From Fuerstiella sp. (GTDB lineage Bacteria; Planctomycetota; Planctomycetia; Planctomycetales; Planctomycetaceae), in the NCBI GenBank assembly GCA_022447225.1, contig JAKVAZ010000003.1, positions 124,001 through 188,000 of the forward strand: a DNA stretch of 64,000 nt, written 5' to 3'. Below are positions 51,890-61,777 of this stretch, piece by piece (within the stretch, counting starts at the first letter, position 1; each line of letters starts with the position of its first letter). The notes beneath the pieces are model-generated. The model saw nothing but the letters and a program-made list of their open reading frames with translations, was not told the DNA's origin and searched no databases. A program made the translations under genes and the position numbers.

Positions 51890-53068
51890 TTACTCTGCTG
51901 TCAGACGACGCCCAATGCGTTTTGCGACGATGATTCGGGTCTTTCCGCAATTTCGCAGAAAGAATACCACCTGTGGTTCAGTGCCTCCGGTTGGCAACTG
52001 TTTGGCGACTGCATCAGCAGTGATTGACAGGTGTCGACATTTGATTTCGTAACGGGATGCCGGTTTACTGCGAAAATAGTGTCGAAGTCTCTTCAGACTG
52101 TTGGGCAGTACAGCAATGACTTCGAACTCCGTGACGAATGATGAGTCAGGACATTCATCAGATGTGAGATACTCTTCTCCGGCGTCCAGACGTTGTAGAT
52201 TCAACTGCTCACAAACGGCATCGACAAGCCCTGCCCGTACGACGGCCGGATCAGGATCGAACAGATACCGGCCGGGATACACTGCAAAATCTGCCGTCAC
52301 TCCAAGGGGATCTCCGGCAATTGTGTTCCCGGAAGGCAAAACCGTCGCACGAAACTGTTCGGCAGGTGCCAGTTCACCAAACCACACTGTAGCTTCCCGA
52401 CATTCGCCGTGCAGACTGACTAGTTCAATTTCACAATCGGGAAACTTTTGCATGAAGTTACCCGCAGAGCTGATCTTGATGGCGCCTCCGGCGGCTGTTT
52501 TCGTGGCTGCCTGCATCCAGTCCAGATCCGGACAATACTGTTCGAGTCGTTTGACCGGTCGAACACGTCCGACCCGCCGATCAGGGTCGGCGTGAATCAG
52601 CCGGCCGGACAGAGAGATGTTTTGTGCATCGTCGAGGATCGAAGGTTGTGCTGAACAATTCCATATGTCGAGATTCCAGCGGCACCGCTGCAACATAGTT
52701 TCATCGTTGTCCACGACGGTCACCGATGCACGTCGCGCCAGGGCCGCGGCATCGCTGCCGATACCACAGCACAGGTCCAGTACGGAAACGTTGCGGGGAA
52801 ATCGTTCGGCTTTGTGAGTCGCGACAGCCGGATGTGTGCATTGCTGGACTCCGGCGGCGGTGAGCCACAGATGTTCGGCGTCGTGCAGGACTCCCCGGGC
52901 CCGTATCCTCGCTTCGTGCAGCATGAATGCGGCACGCACCAACTCCGGGCAATAATGCCTGCGCAGCTTATGCTGGACCGCAAGTTCGCTGCCGGTCGAT
53001 TGAGCGATCGCGGTCAATAAATCCGGGAGCTCCCGCAGCTGTTGTAAAGTAGCCAGTTCCGAAGTCAC
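51890..53068 (-). CDS. SAM-dependent methyltransferase with THUMP-like C-terminal domain
   Basis: 392 residues, starting at a GTG that overlaps the rsmB stop by 4 nt (GTGA). The SAM site is VLDLCCGIGSDAAALA (near residue 95), with VVDNDETMLQRCRWNL as the acidic strand. The motif IV segment is LIHADPDRR. The C-terminal 70 or so residues have the beta-alpha feel of the THUMP-like domain (NSLKRLRHYFRSKPASRYEIKCRHL to VVFFLRNCGKTRIIVAKR). Members of this family are annotated as class I methyltransferases without an experimentally defined substrate, probably an RNA. The operon partners aroA and rsmB precede it. Cytoplasmic. Confidence 0.83.
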   Translation of the reverse strand: MTSELATLQQLRELPDLLTAIAQSTGSELAVQHKLRRHYCPELVRAAFMLHEARIRARGVLHDAEHLWLTAAGVQQCTHPAVATHKAERFPRNVSVLDLCCGIGSDAAALARRASVTVVDNDETMLQRCRWNLDIWNCSAQPSILDDAQNISLSGRLIHADPDRRVGRVRPVKRLEQYCPDLDWMQAATKTAAGGAIKISSAGNFMQKFPDCEIELVSLHGECREATVWFGELAPAEQFRATVLPSGNTIAGDPLGVTADFAVYPGRYLFDPDPAVVRAGLVDAVCEQLNLQRLDAGEEYLTSDECPDSSFVTEFEVIAVLPNSLKRLRHYFRSKPASRYEIKCRHLSITADAVAKQLPTGGTEPQVVFFLRNCGKTRIIVAKRIGRRLTAE

Positions 53069-54537
53069 TGTTTGCCCTCCGACTCGGTTGTCAGAGGATC
53101 AGCTGCAGACGTCGTGACGGAACGGGTGAGCAAAGCCGCGTAGCTGCCGTCGGCGGGCTGGCCGGGAAGGGAGATGATCTCATTCTTCAGGGTCATTGAG
53201 GGAACCGCCTGCACGACATCACGAATCAGTGACGTGGTTTCTTCCGGCTCCACGCTGCATGTCGAATAAACCAGACGTCCTCCCGGGCGTAAGTGATCAA
53301 AAGCGATCATCAGCAGCCGTGTCTGTAACGTTACGAGTTCTGCAAGGTCATGCTCGCGGAATCGCCAGCGAGCCTCGGGTCGTCGCGACAGTACACCGGT
53401 GTTCGAGCAGGGAACGTCGACCATTGCTGCATCGAATTTGACGTCGGGCAGTCCGCGGCCATCTCGATCAATGCATCGCGTCACCACGGACGAAAGTCTT
53501 AAGCGACGAAGACTGGCATCGACCAGGTTCAGGCGGTCCTGGCTTACGTCTGCAGCACAGATACTGGCAGCATCCCCGCTGAGTTCAGCTAAATGAGTCG
53601 TTTTGCCTCCTGGGGCCGAACAAAGATCAAGAATTGTCTCACCTGCCTGGGGGTTTAACATCCGAGACGCCGGCATGGCGGACTGATCCTGAATGGTCCA
53701 GTGACCGTCTTCGTAACCCGGGAGCGATTCGATCCGTCCGGCGGAGCTGATCGTCAGTGATTCATCAAATACACCTGGCTGTGTGGTGATGTTGGCGGCA
53801 GATAAGCTGTTAACAACATCGGAAACAGTGGTCCTGAGCGTATTGATTCGCATGTTGATTGTTGGCGAACTGAGACAGTGAAAACCCGCGATCAGCAGAT
53901 CCCTGAATCCCATGCGACGCGACCAGCGACGGGCAATCGCTCGCGGCATCGAAAAGGCTTCACCAAAATACTCGACGGGGGTCGTCGCCGGACAGGGAAA
54001 TACGTCAGTGGCTAGCTCACGAAATTGTCCGTTTGACAACGGCATCTGATTACCGGCAGCTTCCGACGCCACACGATCCGTCAGTAATCGGGTGATATTT
54101 CTGAGCACACCATTTGTGAAACCGGCCCACTGGGGACGATTCAGTGACCTTGTTAAATCCACGGTGGCATCTACAGCAGCGTGATCGGGGGCCCGCCCGA
54201 AACACAATTGCTGGACTCCAGTTTGCAGTAGCCGCCACAAATCGGGTTCGACCTCAGCACGGGGGCGTTTCACCTGTGACTGCAGCAAGACGTCGATGGT
54301 GCGTCTCCGCCGCAACGTACCTGCGGCAACATCAAGGGCTAGGCCTCGTTCCCGCCAGGGCAGTGTGTGTCTGGAATCCAGATCCGCCAGCAGATCTGAA
54401 ACAAACCGACCAGTCGTGTCATGCTGTTGCAGCACGGCCAAAGCCAGCGCTCTGCCGGAGTCGATGCGACGGACCGTCAGCGGCTGGTATTTGTCGGAAC
54501 GAGCAGTACCTCGTTTGTACGAGCGATGTCCGGTCAT
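53065..54537 (-). CDS. rsmB: 16S rRNA (cytosine-C5)-methyltransferase, RsmB/NOP family
   Basis: About 490 residues from the ATG at 54537, whose ATGA overlaps the aroA stop; an in-frame ATG 15 nt upstream is also possible. The N-terminal NusB-like domain spans about 25-170 ([39 protein letters not shown]). The catalytic domain has [34 protein letters not shown], the catalytic-cysteine motif [20 protein letters not shown] and [11 protein letters not shown]. In E. coli RsmB methylates C967 of 16S rRNA. The NusB-like N-terminus supports RsmB over other NOP enzymes. It is translationally coupled to both neighbours. Confidence 0.93.
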   Translation of the reverse strand: MTGHRSYKRGTARSDKYQPLTVRRIDSGRALALAVLQQHDTTGRFVSDLLADLDSRHTLPWRERGLALDVAAGTLRRRRTIDVLLQSQVKRPRAEVEPDLWRLLQTGVQQLCFGRAPDHAAVDATVDLTRSLNRPQWAGFTNGVLRNITRLLTDRVASEAAGNQMPLSNGQFRELATDVFPCPATTPVEYFGEAFSMPRAIARRWSRRMGFRDLLIAGFHCLSSPTINMRINTLRTTVSDVVNSLSAANITTQPGVFDESLTISSAGRIESLPGYEDGHWTIQDQSAMPASRMLNPQAGETILDLCSAPGGKTTHLAELSGDAASICAADVSQDRLNLVDASLRRLRLSSVVTRCIDRDGRGLPDVKFDAAMVDVPCSNTGVLSRRPEARWRFREHDLAELVTLQTRLLMIAFDHLRPGGRLVYSTCSVEPEETTSLIRDVVQAVPSMTLKNEIISLPGQPADGSYAALLTRSVTTSAADPLTTESEGKQ

Positions 54538-55829
54538 TCCGTCGTTTCGCACAATGAATCCAGATCGTCGAAGAAACCAGGATATGTTTTACCGGTGCAT
54601 TCGGGATCGAGTATTTCGATGCCGGGTGCGCACAGTCCCAGCAAAGAAAAACTCATAGCCATACGGTGATCCTCGTAAGTGCGGACTGCTGCGGGGCGAG
54701 GTGATCCCGGATAAATTTTGAATCCATCCGGAAATTCTTCGGCACGAATGCCGACACGTCGGAGTTCGGTAACCACTGCGGAGATCCGGTCGGTCTCCTT
54801 GTGACGTATATGTTCCACGTTTCGAATAGTGGTGGGACTATCGGCAAACACGGCGACGGCCGCCAGTGTTTGTGCCGTATCACTGACAGCATTCATGTCG
54901 ATATCGATACCGTGTTTAGCAGATCCGGAAACAGTGACACTGTCGGTGTCCCAGATGACCTGACATCCCATTTGTTCCAGCGCGGTGGCGAATTCAACGT
55001 CCCCCTGTAACGCATTTCGGTGAAGTCCCTTGACAGTGACCTGTCCTCCGGTGACAGCGGCGGCTCCCCACAGATAACTGGCCGCGGATGCGTCGGGTTC
55101 GATTTCGTAATTCCTGGCTGTGTAACGAGCTGTTGGAATGTGAAATTCAGACAAATCGTCAGACAGTTCAACAGGAACTCCAAAACTCTTCATCATCTTC
55201 ACAGTCATTGTGACGTAAGGAACAGACACCAGAGTTCCGGCGACTTGCAGGTCTGAATCATTCCTGCAGGAAGGCAGGGCCATCAGCAGACTGGTGAGGA
55301 ACTGGCTGGAAATACTGCCCTGAATGGTTGCAGCTCCTCCGGCAATGCCGGAGGAGCTGCCGCGGACGATTACCGGCGGACAGTCACTCTGTTGCTTCTC
55401 GAAATCAATAGTGGCGCCAAGCTGGCGCAAAGCGCGGACGAGATCACCGATCGGACGCTGCCGCATTCGCTCGGTACCATCGAGACGATAGCTGCCGGAT
55501 CCGAGGCAGCACAGCGACGTGAGAAAACGAATACTGGTTCCACTGTTCTCCAGCCAAAGTTTTGCGTCATCTGCGGGGATCCGTCCGGCGCGTCCCATGA
55601 TTCGGCACTGCCCGGTTGTGGTGTCGTGCGAGACTCTGAAACCAAGTCGATGCAGACTTTCGACCATGACGCGAGTGTCCAGACTGTCAAGTACACCGGA
55701 CAGTTCCGTGGTGCCTTCCGCGAGTGCCGCGAGAATCAGGGCACGGTTGGTAATGCTCTTGGAACCTGGAGGTCGCAGGACGCCCTGTACCGGACGTGTG
55801 ACGGGTTTTATTTTCCGGGACTCGGGCAT
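54534..55829 (-). CDS. aroA: 3-phosphoshikimate 1-carboxyvinyltransferase (EPSP synthase)
   Basis: 431 residues. The enzyme transfers the enolpyruvyl group of PEP to shikimate-3-phosphate in the shikimate pathway, and is the glyphosate target. Signatures include [23 protein letters not shown] at the N-terminus, [54 protein letters not shown], and [21 protein letters not shown] with [16 protein letters not shown] at the C-terminus. The LxNSGTSxR version corresponds to the classical NAGTAMR loop. It is the first gene of an overlapping operon with rsmB and a methyltransferase, a grouping without metabolic logic. Cytoplasmic. Confidence 0.97.
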   Translation of the reverse strand: MPESRKIKPVTRPVQGVLRPPGSKSITNRALILAALAEGTTELSGVLDSLDTRVMVESLHRLGFRVSHDTTTGQCRIMGRAGRIPADDAKLWLENSGTSIRFLTSLCCLGSGSYRLDGTERMRQRPIGDLVRALRQLGATIDFEKQQSDCPPVIVRGSSSGIAGGAATIQGSISSQFLTSLLMALPSCRNDSDLQVAGTLVSVPYVTMTVKMMKSFGVPVELSDDLSEFHIPTARYTARNYEIEPDASAASYLWGAAAVTGGQVTVKGLHRNALQGDVEFATALEQMGCQVIWDTDSVTVSGSAKHGIDIDMNAVSDTAQTLAAVAVFADSPTTIRNVEHIRHKETDRISAVVTELRRVGIRAEEFPDGFKIYPGSPRPAAVRTYEDHRMAMSFSLLGLCAPGIEILDPECTGKTYPGFFDDLDSLCETTE

Positions 55830-56232
55830 GGGTAAGCGTGGATCGTGAAAACCGTACAGAAAGGAGTAATTCGGACCAGACGCGAGCGTACGCCGTTTTG
55901 TGTGTTGTGTCGCGTACGTCGTGCAGAGTCGTTCAGGTTTCCTGTAAAATCAAAGAGCCAGTATGGCAGAGTCTGTTCGAATTACTTCATCGCTTCAGCT
56001 CAGTCCGTGAAGATTGTGTCTGAATCGGGTATTACGGTACATCCGTCAACGAAGCTGGAATCCAAATTCAGGGGGTGAGAACCTTACTTTTAGCTGCGAT
56101 CCACTTTTCCACACAAAACATGGACTGTGATTTCCATTCGTACGGAGATAGAATTGTGGGCCCGATGTACTGCTCCTCAGGCGGATGCAGCCGGTGTCGT
56201 TTCAGTCTGAAATCCGGACAACGGACTGTCTG
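55830..56232. other. Intergenic region between aroA and the ExbB-like gene
   Basis: About 400 bp between divergent genes, presumably holding both promoters. No consensus boxes, hairpins or RNA genes were recognised; short plus-strand frames (55838-56078) lack family features. Confidence 0.4.
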
Positions 56233-57033
56233 ATGAATCTGTTTTACCGAAATCGAATTTCCTTCAGTGCGGTCGTAGTGGCAGCAGGACTGATGTTACC
56301 TGTGATGCCGGCGGTGGCACAGGAGACCGGTCGTGTTGCTCGACTACAACCGTCGGACGGTCCTCTGCAACTGACGGAACTCGTCCGGGCCGGGGGAGGG
56401 ATCGGCTATCTGATTGGTGTACTCAGCCTTGTCATGGTCGCTCTGATCATTGACCACGTTTTGAATATACGTCGCAGCACTCTGATGCCACCGGGACTTG
56501 CAGAAGAAGTCCATCGACTGTTGAGTGAACGGAATATTGACGGGGCGAAGCGAACCTGTGAGGAACATCCAGGCTTTCTCAGCCGACTTCTGACAGCCGG
56601 TCTCGATGAAGTTGGAGTCGGATATGGGACGATAGAAAAATCCATGGAAGATGCCGCGGTCGAACAGTCGGCGCGACTCTTTCGGCGGATTGAGTATTTG
56701 TCGGTCATCGGGACTATTGTTCCGATGCTCGGGCTGATGGGCACTGTATGGGGAATGATCCAGGCGTTCGTGGAGTTCGAACAAAAAGCTAATCCGCAGG
56801 TCTCTGAACTGGCGCCCGGCATTTACCGTGCGCTGGTTACGACATTGCTGGGACTGGGCGTGGCCGTGCCTTCTCTCAGTGCATTCGCTATTTTTCGCAA
56901 CCGCATCGACGAACTCTCTGCAGAAGCCACATTGCTTGCTGAACATGTCTTTGCCGATTTCCGCCGTCTGTCACAAAAAAAAGCGATGGGGCGAACCAAA
57001 CGAACCGACGTTACCAAGCCGGTGAATGAGTGA
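56233..57033 (+). CDS. MotA/TolQ/ExbB-family proton channel protein
   Basis: About 266 residues from the ATG at 56233, which places a signal-type segment (FSAVVVAAGLMLPVMPAVAQ) near the start; the ATG at 56185 would add 16 polar residues. Three membrane segments follow in the ExbB/TolQ arrangement: GGIGYLIGVLSLVMVALIIDHV, IEYLSVIGTIVPMLGLMGTVWGMIQAF and YRALVTTLLGLGVAVPSLSAFAIF. The central cytoplasmic domain has SRLLTAGLDEVG. These proteins pair with ExbD/TolR-type partners to use the proton gradient for outer-membrane transport or envelope work. An ExbD gene is not adjacent, which is unusual. The cleavable leader before the first helix is typical of planctomycete copies. Confidence 0.9.
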   Translation: MNLFYRNRISFSAVVVAAGLMLPVMPAVAQETGRVARLQPSDGPLQLTELVRAGGGIGYLIGVLSLVMVALIIDHVLNIRRSTLMPPGLAEEVHRLLSERNIDGAKRTCEEHPGFLSRLLTAGLDEVGVGYGTIEKSMEDAAVEQSARLFRRIEYLSVIGTIVPMLGLMGTVWGMIQAFVEFEQKANPQVSELAPGIYRALVTTLLGLGVAVPSLSAFAIFRNRIDELSAEATLLAEHVFADFRRLSQKKAMGRTKRTDVTKPVNE

Positions 57034-57533
57034 CAGGACATTACTCGCAGGTTGTCCGGAAGTTTTGATGTTTCGCCCGGAAAGATGTGAGGCATCAGCA
57101 AAGCGGGAGGGACATGCAGCGGATATGGTCTGGCCGGCTATTGTCTGATGCAAAAAAAAAACGGGCTGCTTTGAAATCAAAGCAGCCCCGGATGATCAGG
57201 TTTGCACGAACCGCAACGTTGGAAACGCGTCGAGTCAGGCGAGGACCGAGTCACGCGAACGTGCACTCATGAATGATCCGGGCCTACGAATATATTTTGA
57301 GACCTCCGTTGGAGTTATATCTGCAAACCGGGAAGTCCGCCGGCGGATGCGGGCTCCGAGTTAATTTGATCGGTTGCTGCCTGAAGAACCTGCAGTGAAT
57401 TACGGGAACCATACGGGATTGACGGTGTGCGGGTCGGCGGATCATCTATTGGTCCATCCTGATCACATCGATCGCAACATCCCTTACGACTGAAACAGAG
57501 TGTCAACGATTTGCTTGACTGATCCGTTAAACC
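57034..57533. other. Region between convergent genes with a strong terminator and a doubtful small frame
   Basis: 500 bp between the ExbB-like gene and mtnA. The main element is the terminator at 57152-57188. A minus-strand frame at 57315-57506 (TTG start, 63 codons) contains a CCDRC cluster and ends AGGLPGLQI; it lacks a ribosome-binding site and is not called as a gene. Confidence 0.45.
57152..57188 (-). terminator. Strong intrinsic terminator of the thrS-argS-mtnA strand
   Basis: GGGCTGCTTTGA and TCAAAGCAGCCC are perfect 12-bp arms around AA. In the minus direction the stem is followed, after one G, by a run of ten T (57152-57161). It lies 345 bp beyond the mtnA stop. On the plus strand there is no T-run, although it also sits about 120 bp after the ExbB-like stop. 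Confidence 0.85.
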
Positions 57534-58592
57534 TCAGTTGCGCTTAAGATGTCGGGATACCGATGTGGTATCTGGATGGCGAATAATACCATGTTCAGTA
57601 ATCATGGCGTCGATCAGGGCAGCAGGAGTCACGTCAAACGCCGGATTATACACGTCGACACCGATTGGAACGGTTTGTCGCCCAAATCCGCGGGTCACCT
57701 CTGCAGCGTCTCGTTGTTCGATCGGAATTTGATCTCCCGTGGCCAACGTGAGGTCAAATGTGCTGGAAGGAGCCGCCACATACAACGGAATCCTGTGGGC
57801 CCGAGCCAGCAGGGCAACACCGTATGTTCCAATCTTGTTGGCGGCGTCGCCGTTGGCCGCAATTCTGTCGGCCCCTGTGACGACAGCCTGAATTCGGCCT
57901 TCTTTCATCACCTGAGCTGCCATGCTGTCGCAAATCACCGTGACGTCCACATCACGTTGTTGAAGTTCCCACGCCGTCAGACGAGCTCCCTGCAGCAGCG
58001 GACGTGTTTCATCTGCGTAAACATGGAGTTGTTTGCCGGCCGCTGCTGCTGCAAAAATCACCGACAGGGCAGTGCCGATTCCCGCTGTTGCAAGTCCCCC
58101 GGCATTGCAGTGTGTCAGTATTCCGGTTCCGGATTCCAGTAATTCTGCGCCGTTGTTGCCGATACTTTCACACATCCGTTCATCTTCCATCTGAATCAAA
58201 GCTGCGTCTTCAAAAAGACGCTGATGAATTTGCGCAGCTGTGGCTTCAGTGTCTGATTCGGCAATTCCCAGCAGACGCTGGAGTGCCCAGGACAGGTTGA
58301 CGGCCGTTGGTCTGCTTCGGCCCAGATACTCAGAAACGTTCCGATGGCGACTGTTGAATTCAGCACGCGTTGCATTTCTAACCTGTTGAGTCCCCAGTAT
58401 GACGCCCCATGCGGCTGCCACCCCGATGGCAGGAGCACCGCGCACGGAAAGCTTTCGAATTGCGTTATGGACGTCTTCCACAGTGGCAGCGTTGATCTCT
58501 GTGAACTGTTCCGGCAGTAATGTCTGGTCGATCAAATACAGTGAGCCCAGAGCATCGCCTTCCCAGCGGAGTGTATGATACTCGCTGTGCAT
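57534..58592 (-). CDS. mtnA: S-methyl-5-thioribose-1-phosphate isomerase
   Basis: 352 residues of the eIF2B-like isomerase family. The enzyme converts methylthioribose-1-phosphate to methylthioribulose-1-phosphate in methionine salvage. The substrate-binding RGAPAIG is at about residue 51-57 (SVRGAPAIGVAAAWG). The catalytic cysteine is in ILTHCNAGGLATAG, and the catalytic aspartate in VVTGADRIAANGDAANKIGTYG. ETRPLLQGARLTAWEL and APSSTFD complete the signature. The length is typical. It is the last gene of the minus-strand thrS-argS-methyltransferase-mtnA series, 55 bp after the methyltransferase. No other methionine-salvage gene is in the window. Confidence 0.96.
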   Translation of the reverse strand: MHSEYHTLRWEGDALGSLYLIDQTLLPEQFTEINAATVEDVHNAIRKLSVRGAPAIGVAAAWGVILGTQQVRNATRAEFNSRHRNVSEYLGRSRPTAVNLSWALQRLLGIAESDTEATAAQIHQRLFEDAALIQMEDERMCESIGNNGAELLESGTGILTHCNAGGLATAGIGTALSVIFAAAAAGKQLHVYADETRPLLQGARLTAWELQQRDVDVTVICDSMAAQVMKEGRIQAVVTGADRIAANGDAANKIGTYGVALLARAHRIPLYVAAPSSTFDLTLATGDQIPIEQRDAAEVTRGFGRQTVPIGVDVYNPAFDVTPAALIDAMITEHGIIRHPDTTSVSRHLKRN

Positions 58593-58647
58593 CGCTTTAG
58601 TGTTTTTCCTGTGTATGGACGGCTGCGGATTGTTGTGAAAGTTGTTG

Positions 58648-59730
58648 TCATTTTCGAATCGCTGTAATCACGTCATATTCCGAGATCTTGATAATGTGAA
58701 TTTCATGAAACAGCTGAGTCATGCGTTCGACGTGTCTGTCTGTCAGACGAGTGACCAGGTGAATTCGCCCTTGCGGACGCAGGCTTTCCAGGGCGGCCTG
58801 CAGGAACAACTCTGAAATCCTATAGTCAGAGTAGTAGGGAGGATTCGTTAAAAACAGATCCCACCGCCCGTGGTCCGGGACCACGGCGGTGGAAGACAGC
58901 ATCACCTGCAGGTTGGTGACGCTGTTGCAGGCGGCGGTCGACTGTGTTGCCTGGACAGCTCTGGCATTGCTGTCTACGGCAAGCAGCTGCGCCTTTGGAA
59001 ATCTCAGTGCCGCAGCGGTTGACACTGCTCCGGAACCACTGCCCATTTCTAAAATCTTTAAGGGGTTGAAGTCCGGCGGCAGAAGATCGAGGGATCGAAT
59101 CAGGGATCTCGCACCTCCATCCAGTTTTCGATGACTGAATACTCCGGGTCTTGACCGGCACCGAATCAACTGTTCTCTGTCGCGGAATGCGAATTCCGAG
59201 CTGAAGTCTTTCCGTTTTCGCTGAGTTGTTCGGCGTCGGGCAATATAGCAGACTCCCTCCTGGTGTTGCTCAACCGTCACCCGGCCGTAAATCGACTGCA
59301 GTTGTTTTTGAAGCCAGCTGTCCCGGGGATTGTCTGTGCTGACAATCACCCTTCCGTTTGATTTGACACAATCGGCGGCGTTCTGAAGCAGATCTCGTGT
59401 CAATTCAGCTGCTCCGCGTGACAAGGTGGGAAGAATCACTGTATCGAACCGTCTGTCGGGCAGATCCGGGTTGCAGTGAAATTCGGGGCTGACATCAGGC
59501 AGGTCTGTCCTGGTACGCCTGAATTCATCGAGCACCGATACCAGCAGGAAATGTTCGAGTGTGAAAATATCCCAGGTGACATCAGGATGTGACCTGATCA
59601 ACGCCGGGGCCAGTCGTGTGCCGCTCTGCAGAATCAGTAGTACTTCCGGACCCAGAATGCAGTCAGCAAACTCCAGGATGACTCTGTCGCATGCGTTTCT
59701 GAGTTGACGTGGGGAATCGGTTGCCATCAC
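58648..59730 (-). CDS. RsmC/RlmG-like methyltransferase
   Basis: 360 residues. The N-terminal half looks like a degenerate methyltransferase domain (DTVILPTLSRGAAELTRDLLQNA, NGRVIVSTDN), followed by the active domain: PGVFSHRKLDGGARSLIRSL, ILEMGSGSGAVSTAAALRFPKA, AVDSNARAVQATQ and the target-base motif LTNPPYYSDYR. Two tandem domains with NPP(F/Y) in the second are typical of RsmC and RlmG, which methylate guanine N2 in 16S or 23S rRNA. Which rRNA position cannot be decided. The gene overlaps the argS stop by 4 nt. Cytoplasmic. Confidence 0.87.
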   Translation of the reverse strand: MMATDSPRQLRNACDRVILEFADCILGPEVLLILQSGTRLAPALIRSHPDVTWDIFTLEHFLLVSVLDEFRRTRTDLPDVSPEFHCNPDLPDRRFDTVILPTLSRGAAELTRDLLQNAADCVKSNGRVIVSTDNPRDSWLQKQLQSIYGRVTVEQHQEGVCYIARRRTTQRKRKDFSSEFAFRDREQLIRCRSRPGVFSHRKLDGGARSLIRSLDLLPPDFNPLKILEMGSGSGAVSTAAALRFPKAQLLAVDSNARAVQATQSTAACNSVTNLQVMLSSTAVVPDHGRWDLFLTNPPYYSDYRISELFLQAALESLRPQGRIHLVTRLTDRHVERMTQLFHEIHIIKISEYDVITAIRK

Positions 59731-61685
59731 ATAACGTCTGCTGTCTTGATGCCGAGTAGTGACAAGCCAGTGCGGATTCCGCGAGCTACCAGATCACACA
59801 GTATCAGGCGGCTTCGCTGCAGCGCCGGCGTTTCCGCACCCTGTACAGAACAAGTACTGTAGAATTTGCTCAGGCATCCGGAAGTTTCCAGCAGCCATGC
59901 GGTCATCAAATGAGGACGATAGTCCGACAGAACGTCGTCCACTGCTTCGCCGAAACGAAGCAGTTGCAGCGCAAGTGCCCGTTCTTCGGGAACCGTCAGC
60001 AGGACAGCGTCAGAACTGCTGCTGAGCGATTCACGATTAACATCTAATTTTCGAAAAATTCCACAGATTCGAGCATAGGCATACTGCATATAAGTTGCTG
60101 TATCTCCACTGGTTGCCAGCATCTTGTCCCAGTCGAATATGTAGTCACTGTCTCTGTTATGGTGCAGATCGGCGTATTTGATTCCCCCGAGTCCTACGAT
60201 GTCAGCAACACGGGATCGTTCTGAGTCGGATAACAGAGGCTCCTCGCGACGCTCATCATTTTCGTCGACGATGCGGCGGGCTCTGTGGACGGCTTCATCC
60301 AGCAGGCTTTCCAGCCCGATCACATCGCCGGACCGGGTTTTATACGGTTTGTTATCCTTTCCCATGACTGTACCAAAGCTCACGTGGCGGTACGACGGGT
60401 CCGGATATTTCCAAAGTGCGGCCGTCTTAAACAAAAGCTGGAAATGTTCCTCCTGACGCTTATCAACCACGTACAGAATTTCATCGGCATCCAGTTTGCT
60501 GACCCGGTACTCGATCGTGGCCAGGTCCGTTGTGGCATATGTGTAGGCTCCGTCGGTTTTCTGTACGATAAATGGTGCGGTATTGCCCTCGACAAAGACA
60601 CAGGTGGCTCCGTCGCTGTCAACGGCCAGGTTTAGTTCCTTCAGGCTTTGAACAACGGGGCCAAGTTGAGCGTTGTAGGCACTTTCGCCGAGTTCCAGAT
60701 CAAATGTTATATCCAGTCGGTCATAGACGTGGTTCAGTGCCTGCAGGCAGGCCGGAAGGAACTCATCCCAAAGTACCTGATTGTCAGGGTCACCGGCATG
60801 GAGTTTGGACGTTTCCTGGCGAGACAGCCGGGCAATTTCCGGATGCGCATTCGCCTGTAGCTGCAGGTTTTCTGATTGTTTGACTGCTGCCAACTTGTTT
60901 TCACTGGAGTTGATTTGTTCCGACAGGTCTGCAATCTGTTTTCGGATTCCCTTCAGTAATTTTTTGTGCTTTTTGTCTTTTGGGTTTTCGGACGATTCTG
61001 CCTGATGCAGTCGCGTTTGCTCTGTCGTGCGCTGCTCAAGCAGTCCGGGCAATTGCAGTTTCGCTTTATGGAAATCGGTCAACTGGTTGACCAGGCGATA
61101 CAACCTGGCAAGTTCAGCAACAGGGTCTTTGGCGTAGGCTGCTGAATCGGAAAAATGTCGGTAGCCGTAGATAATCATGCCGAACTGAGTACCCCAGTCA
61201 CCAATGTGATTGTCCGTCGTTACGTTGTGCCCGGCAAAACGAAGAATTCGGGCAATCGCATCTCCAATTACGGAACTGCGCAGATGTCCCACGTGCATCG
61301 GCTTGGCGACATTGGGAGATGAAAAATCAACCACTACATGCCGCGGATCGGTTACAGGAGCGCAGCCTAAACGATCGTCACCACGAACGGATTCGATACC
61401 GGAAGCGATCCAGTCGTCTCGAAGCCTCAGATTGATGAATCCTGGTCCGGCAATTTTCGGAGACTCGCACAGATCGCTCAGGTCCACCTCTGAAATCAGT
61501 TGTTCAGCGATTTCTCGCGGTGGTTTGTTAAGAACCTTTTTTAACGGCATGGCGCAATTGGCCTGGTAGTCGCCGAATTTCGGGTCCTGTGAGGGGCGAA
61601 TCATATCCAGCAGTGGTGCAACGTCATCGGTCAATCCGGACAGCGGACGATGAAAACGTGAACGAATCAGATGCAGAATATTCAT
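59727..61685 (-). CDS. argS: Arginyl-tRNA synthetase with an internal insertion
   Basis: 652 residues, longer than the roughly 560-580 common in bacteria. The N-terminal Add-1 domain has FGDYQANCAMPL, the HIGH motif reads HVGH in SSPNVAKPMHVGHLRSSVIGD, and DNHIGDWGTQFGMI follows. The C-terminal part has FGTVMGKDNKPYKTRSGDVIGL in the KMSK region (no lysine-rich KMSK, as in many ArgRS), LHHNRDSDYIFDWDKML and the anticodon-binding domain. Between the catalytic halves there is an extra charged coiled coil of about 80 residues (near 210-290: EQRTTEQTRLHQAE and later KKLLKGIRKQIADLSEQ). It charges tRNA-Arg. The methyltransferase gene overlaps it by 4 nt. Confidence 0.95.
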   Translation of the reverse strand: MNILHLIRSRFHRPLSGLTDDVAPLLDMIRPSQDPKFGDYQANCAMPLKKVLNKPPREIAEQLISEVDLSDLCESPKIAGPGFINLRLRDDWIASGIESVRGDDRLGCAPVTDPRHVVVDFSSPNVAKPMHVGHLRSSVIGDAIARILRFAGHNVTTDNHIGDWGTQFGMIIYGYRHFSDSAAYAKDPVAELARLYRLVNQLTDFHKAKLQLPGLLEQRTTEQTRLHQAESSENPKDKKHKKLLKGIRKQIADLSEQINSSENKLAAVKQSENLQLQANAHPEIARLSRQETSKLHAGDPDNQVLWDEFLPACLQALNHVYDRLDITFDLELGESAYNAQLGPVVQSLKELNLAVDSDGATCVFVEGNTAPFIVQKTDGAYTYATTDLATIEYRVSKLDADEILYVVDKRQEEHFQLLFKTAALWKYPDPSYRHVSFGTVMGKDNKPYKTRSGDVIGLESLLDEAVHRARRIVDENDERREEPLLSDSERSRVADIVGLGGIKYADLHHNRDSDYIFDWDKMLATSGDTATYMQYAYARICGIFRKLDVNRESLSSSSDAVLLTVPEERALALQLLRFGEAVDDVLSDYRPHLMTAWLLETSGCLSKFYSTCSVQGAETPALQRSRLILCDLVARGIRTGLSLLGIKTADVM

Positions 61686-61777
61686 CGAGAGGATCAGTCA
61701 GACGGTTCGGGCGCGGAGCGACAAAGGAACGAACAGACACGCCAAGTGTAGTATAAAACAGGGATCTGTCTCAGTTA

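Noticed and set aside
57315-57506. 63-codon minus-strand frame with a CCDRC cluster after mtnA
   Set aside because: Starts at TTG without a ribosome-binding site and shows no family features, although it lies before the strong terminator.
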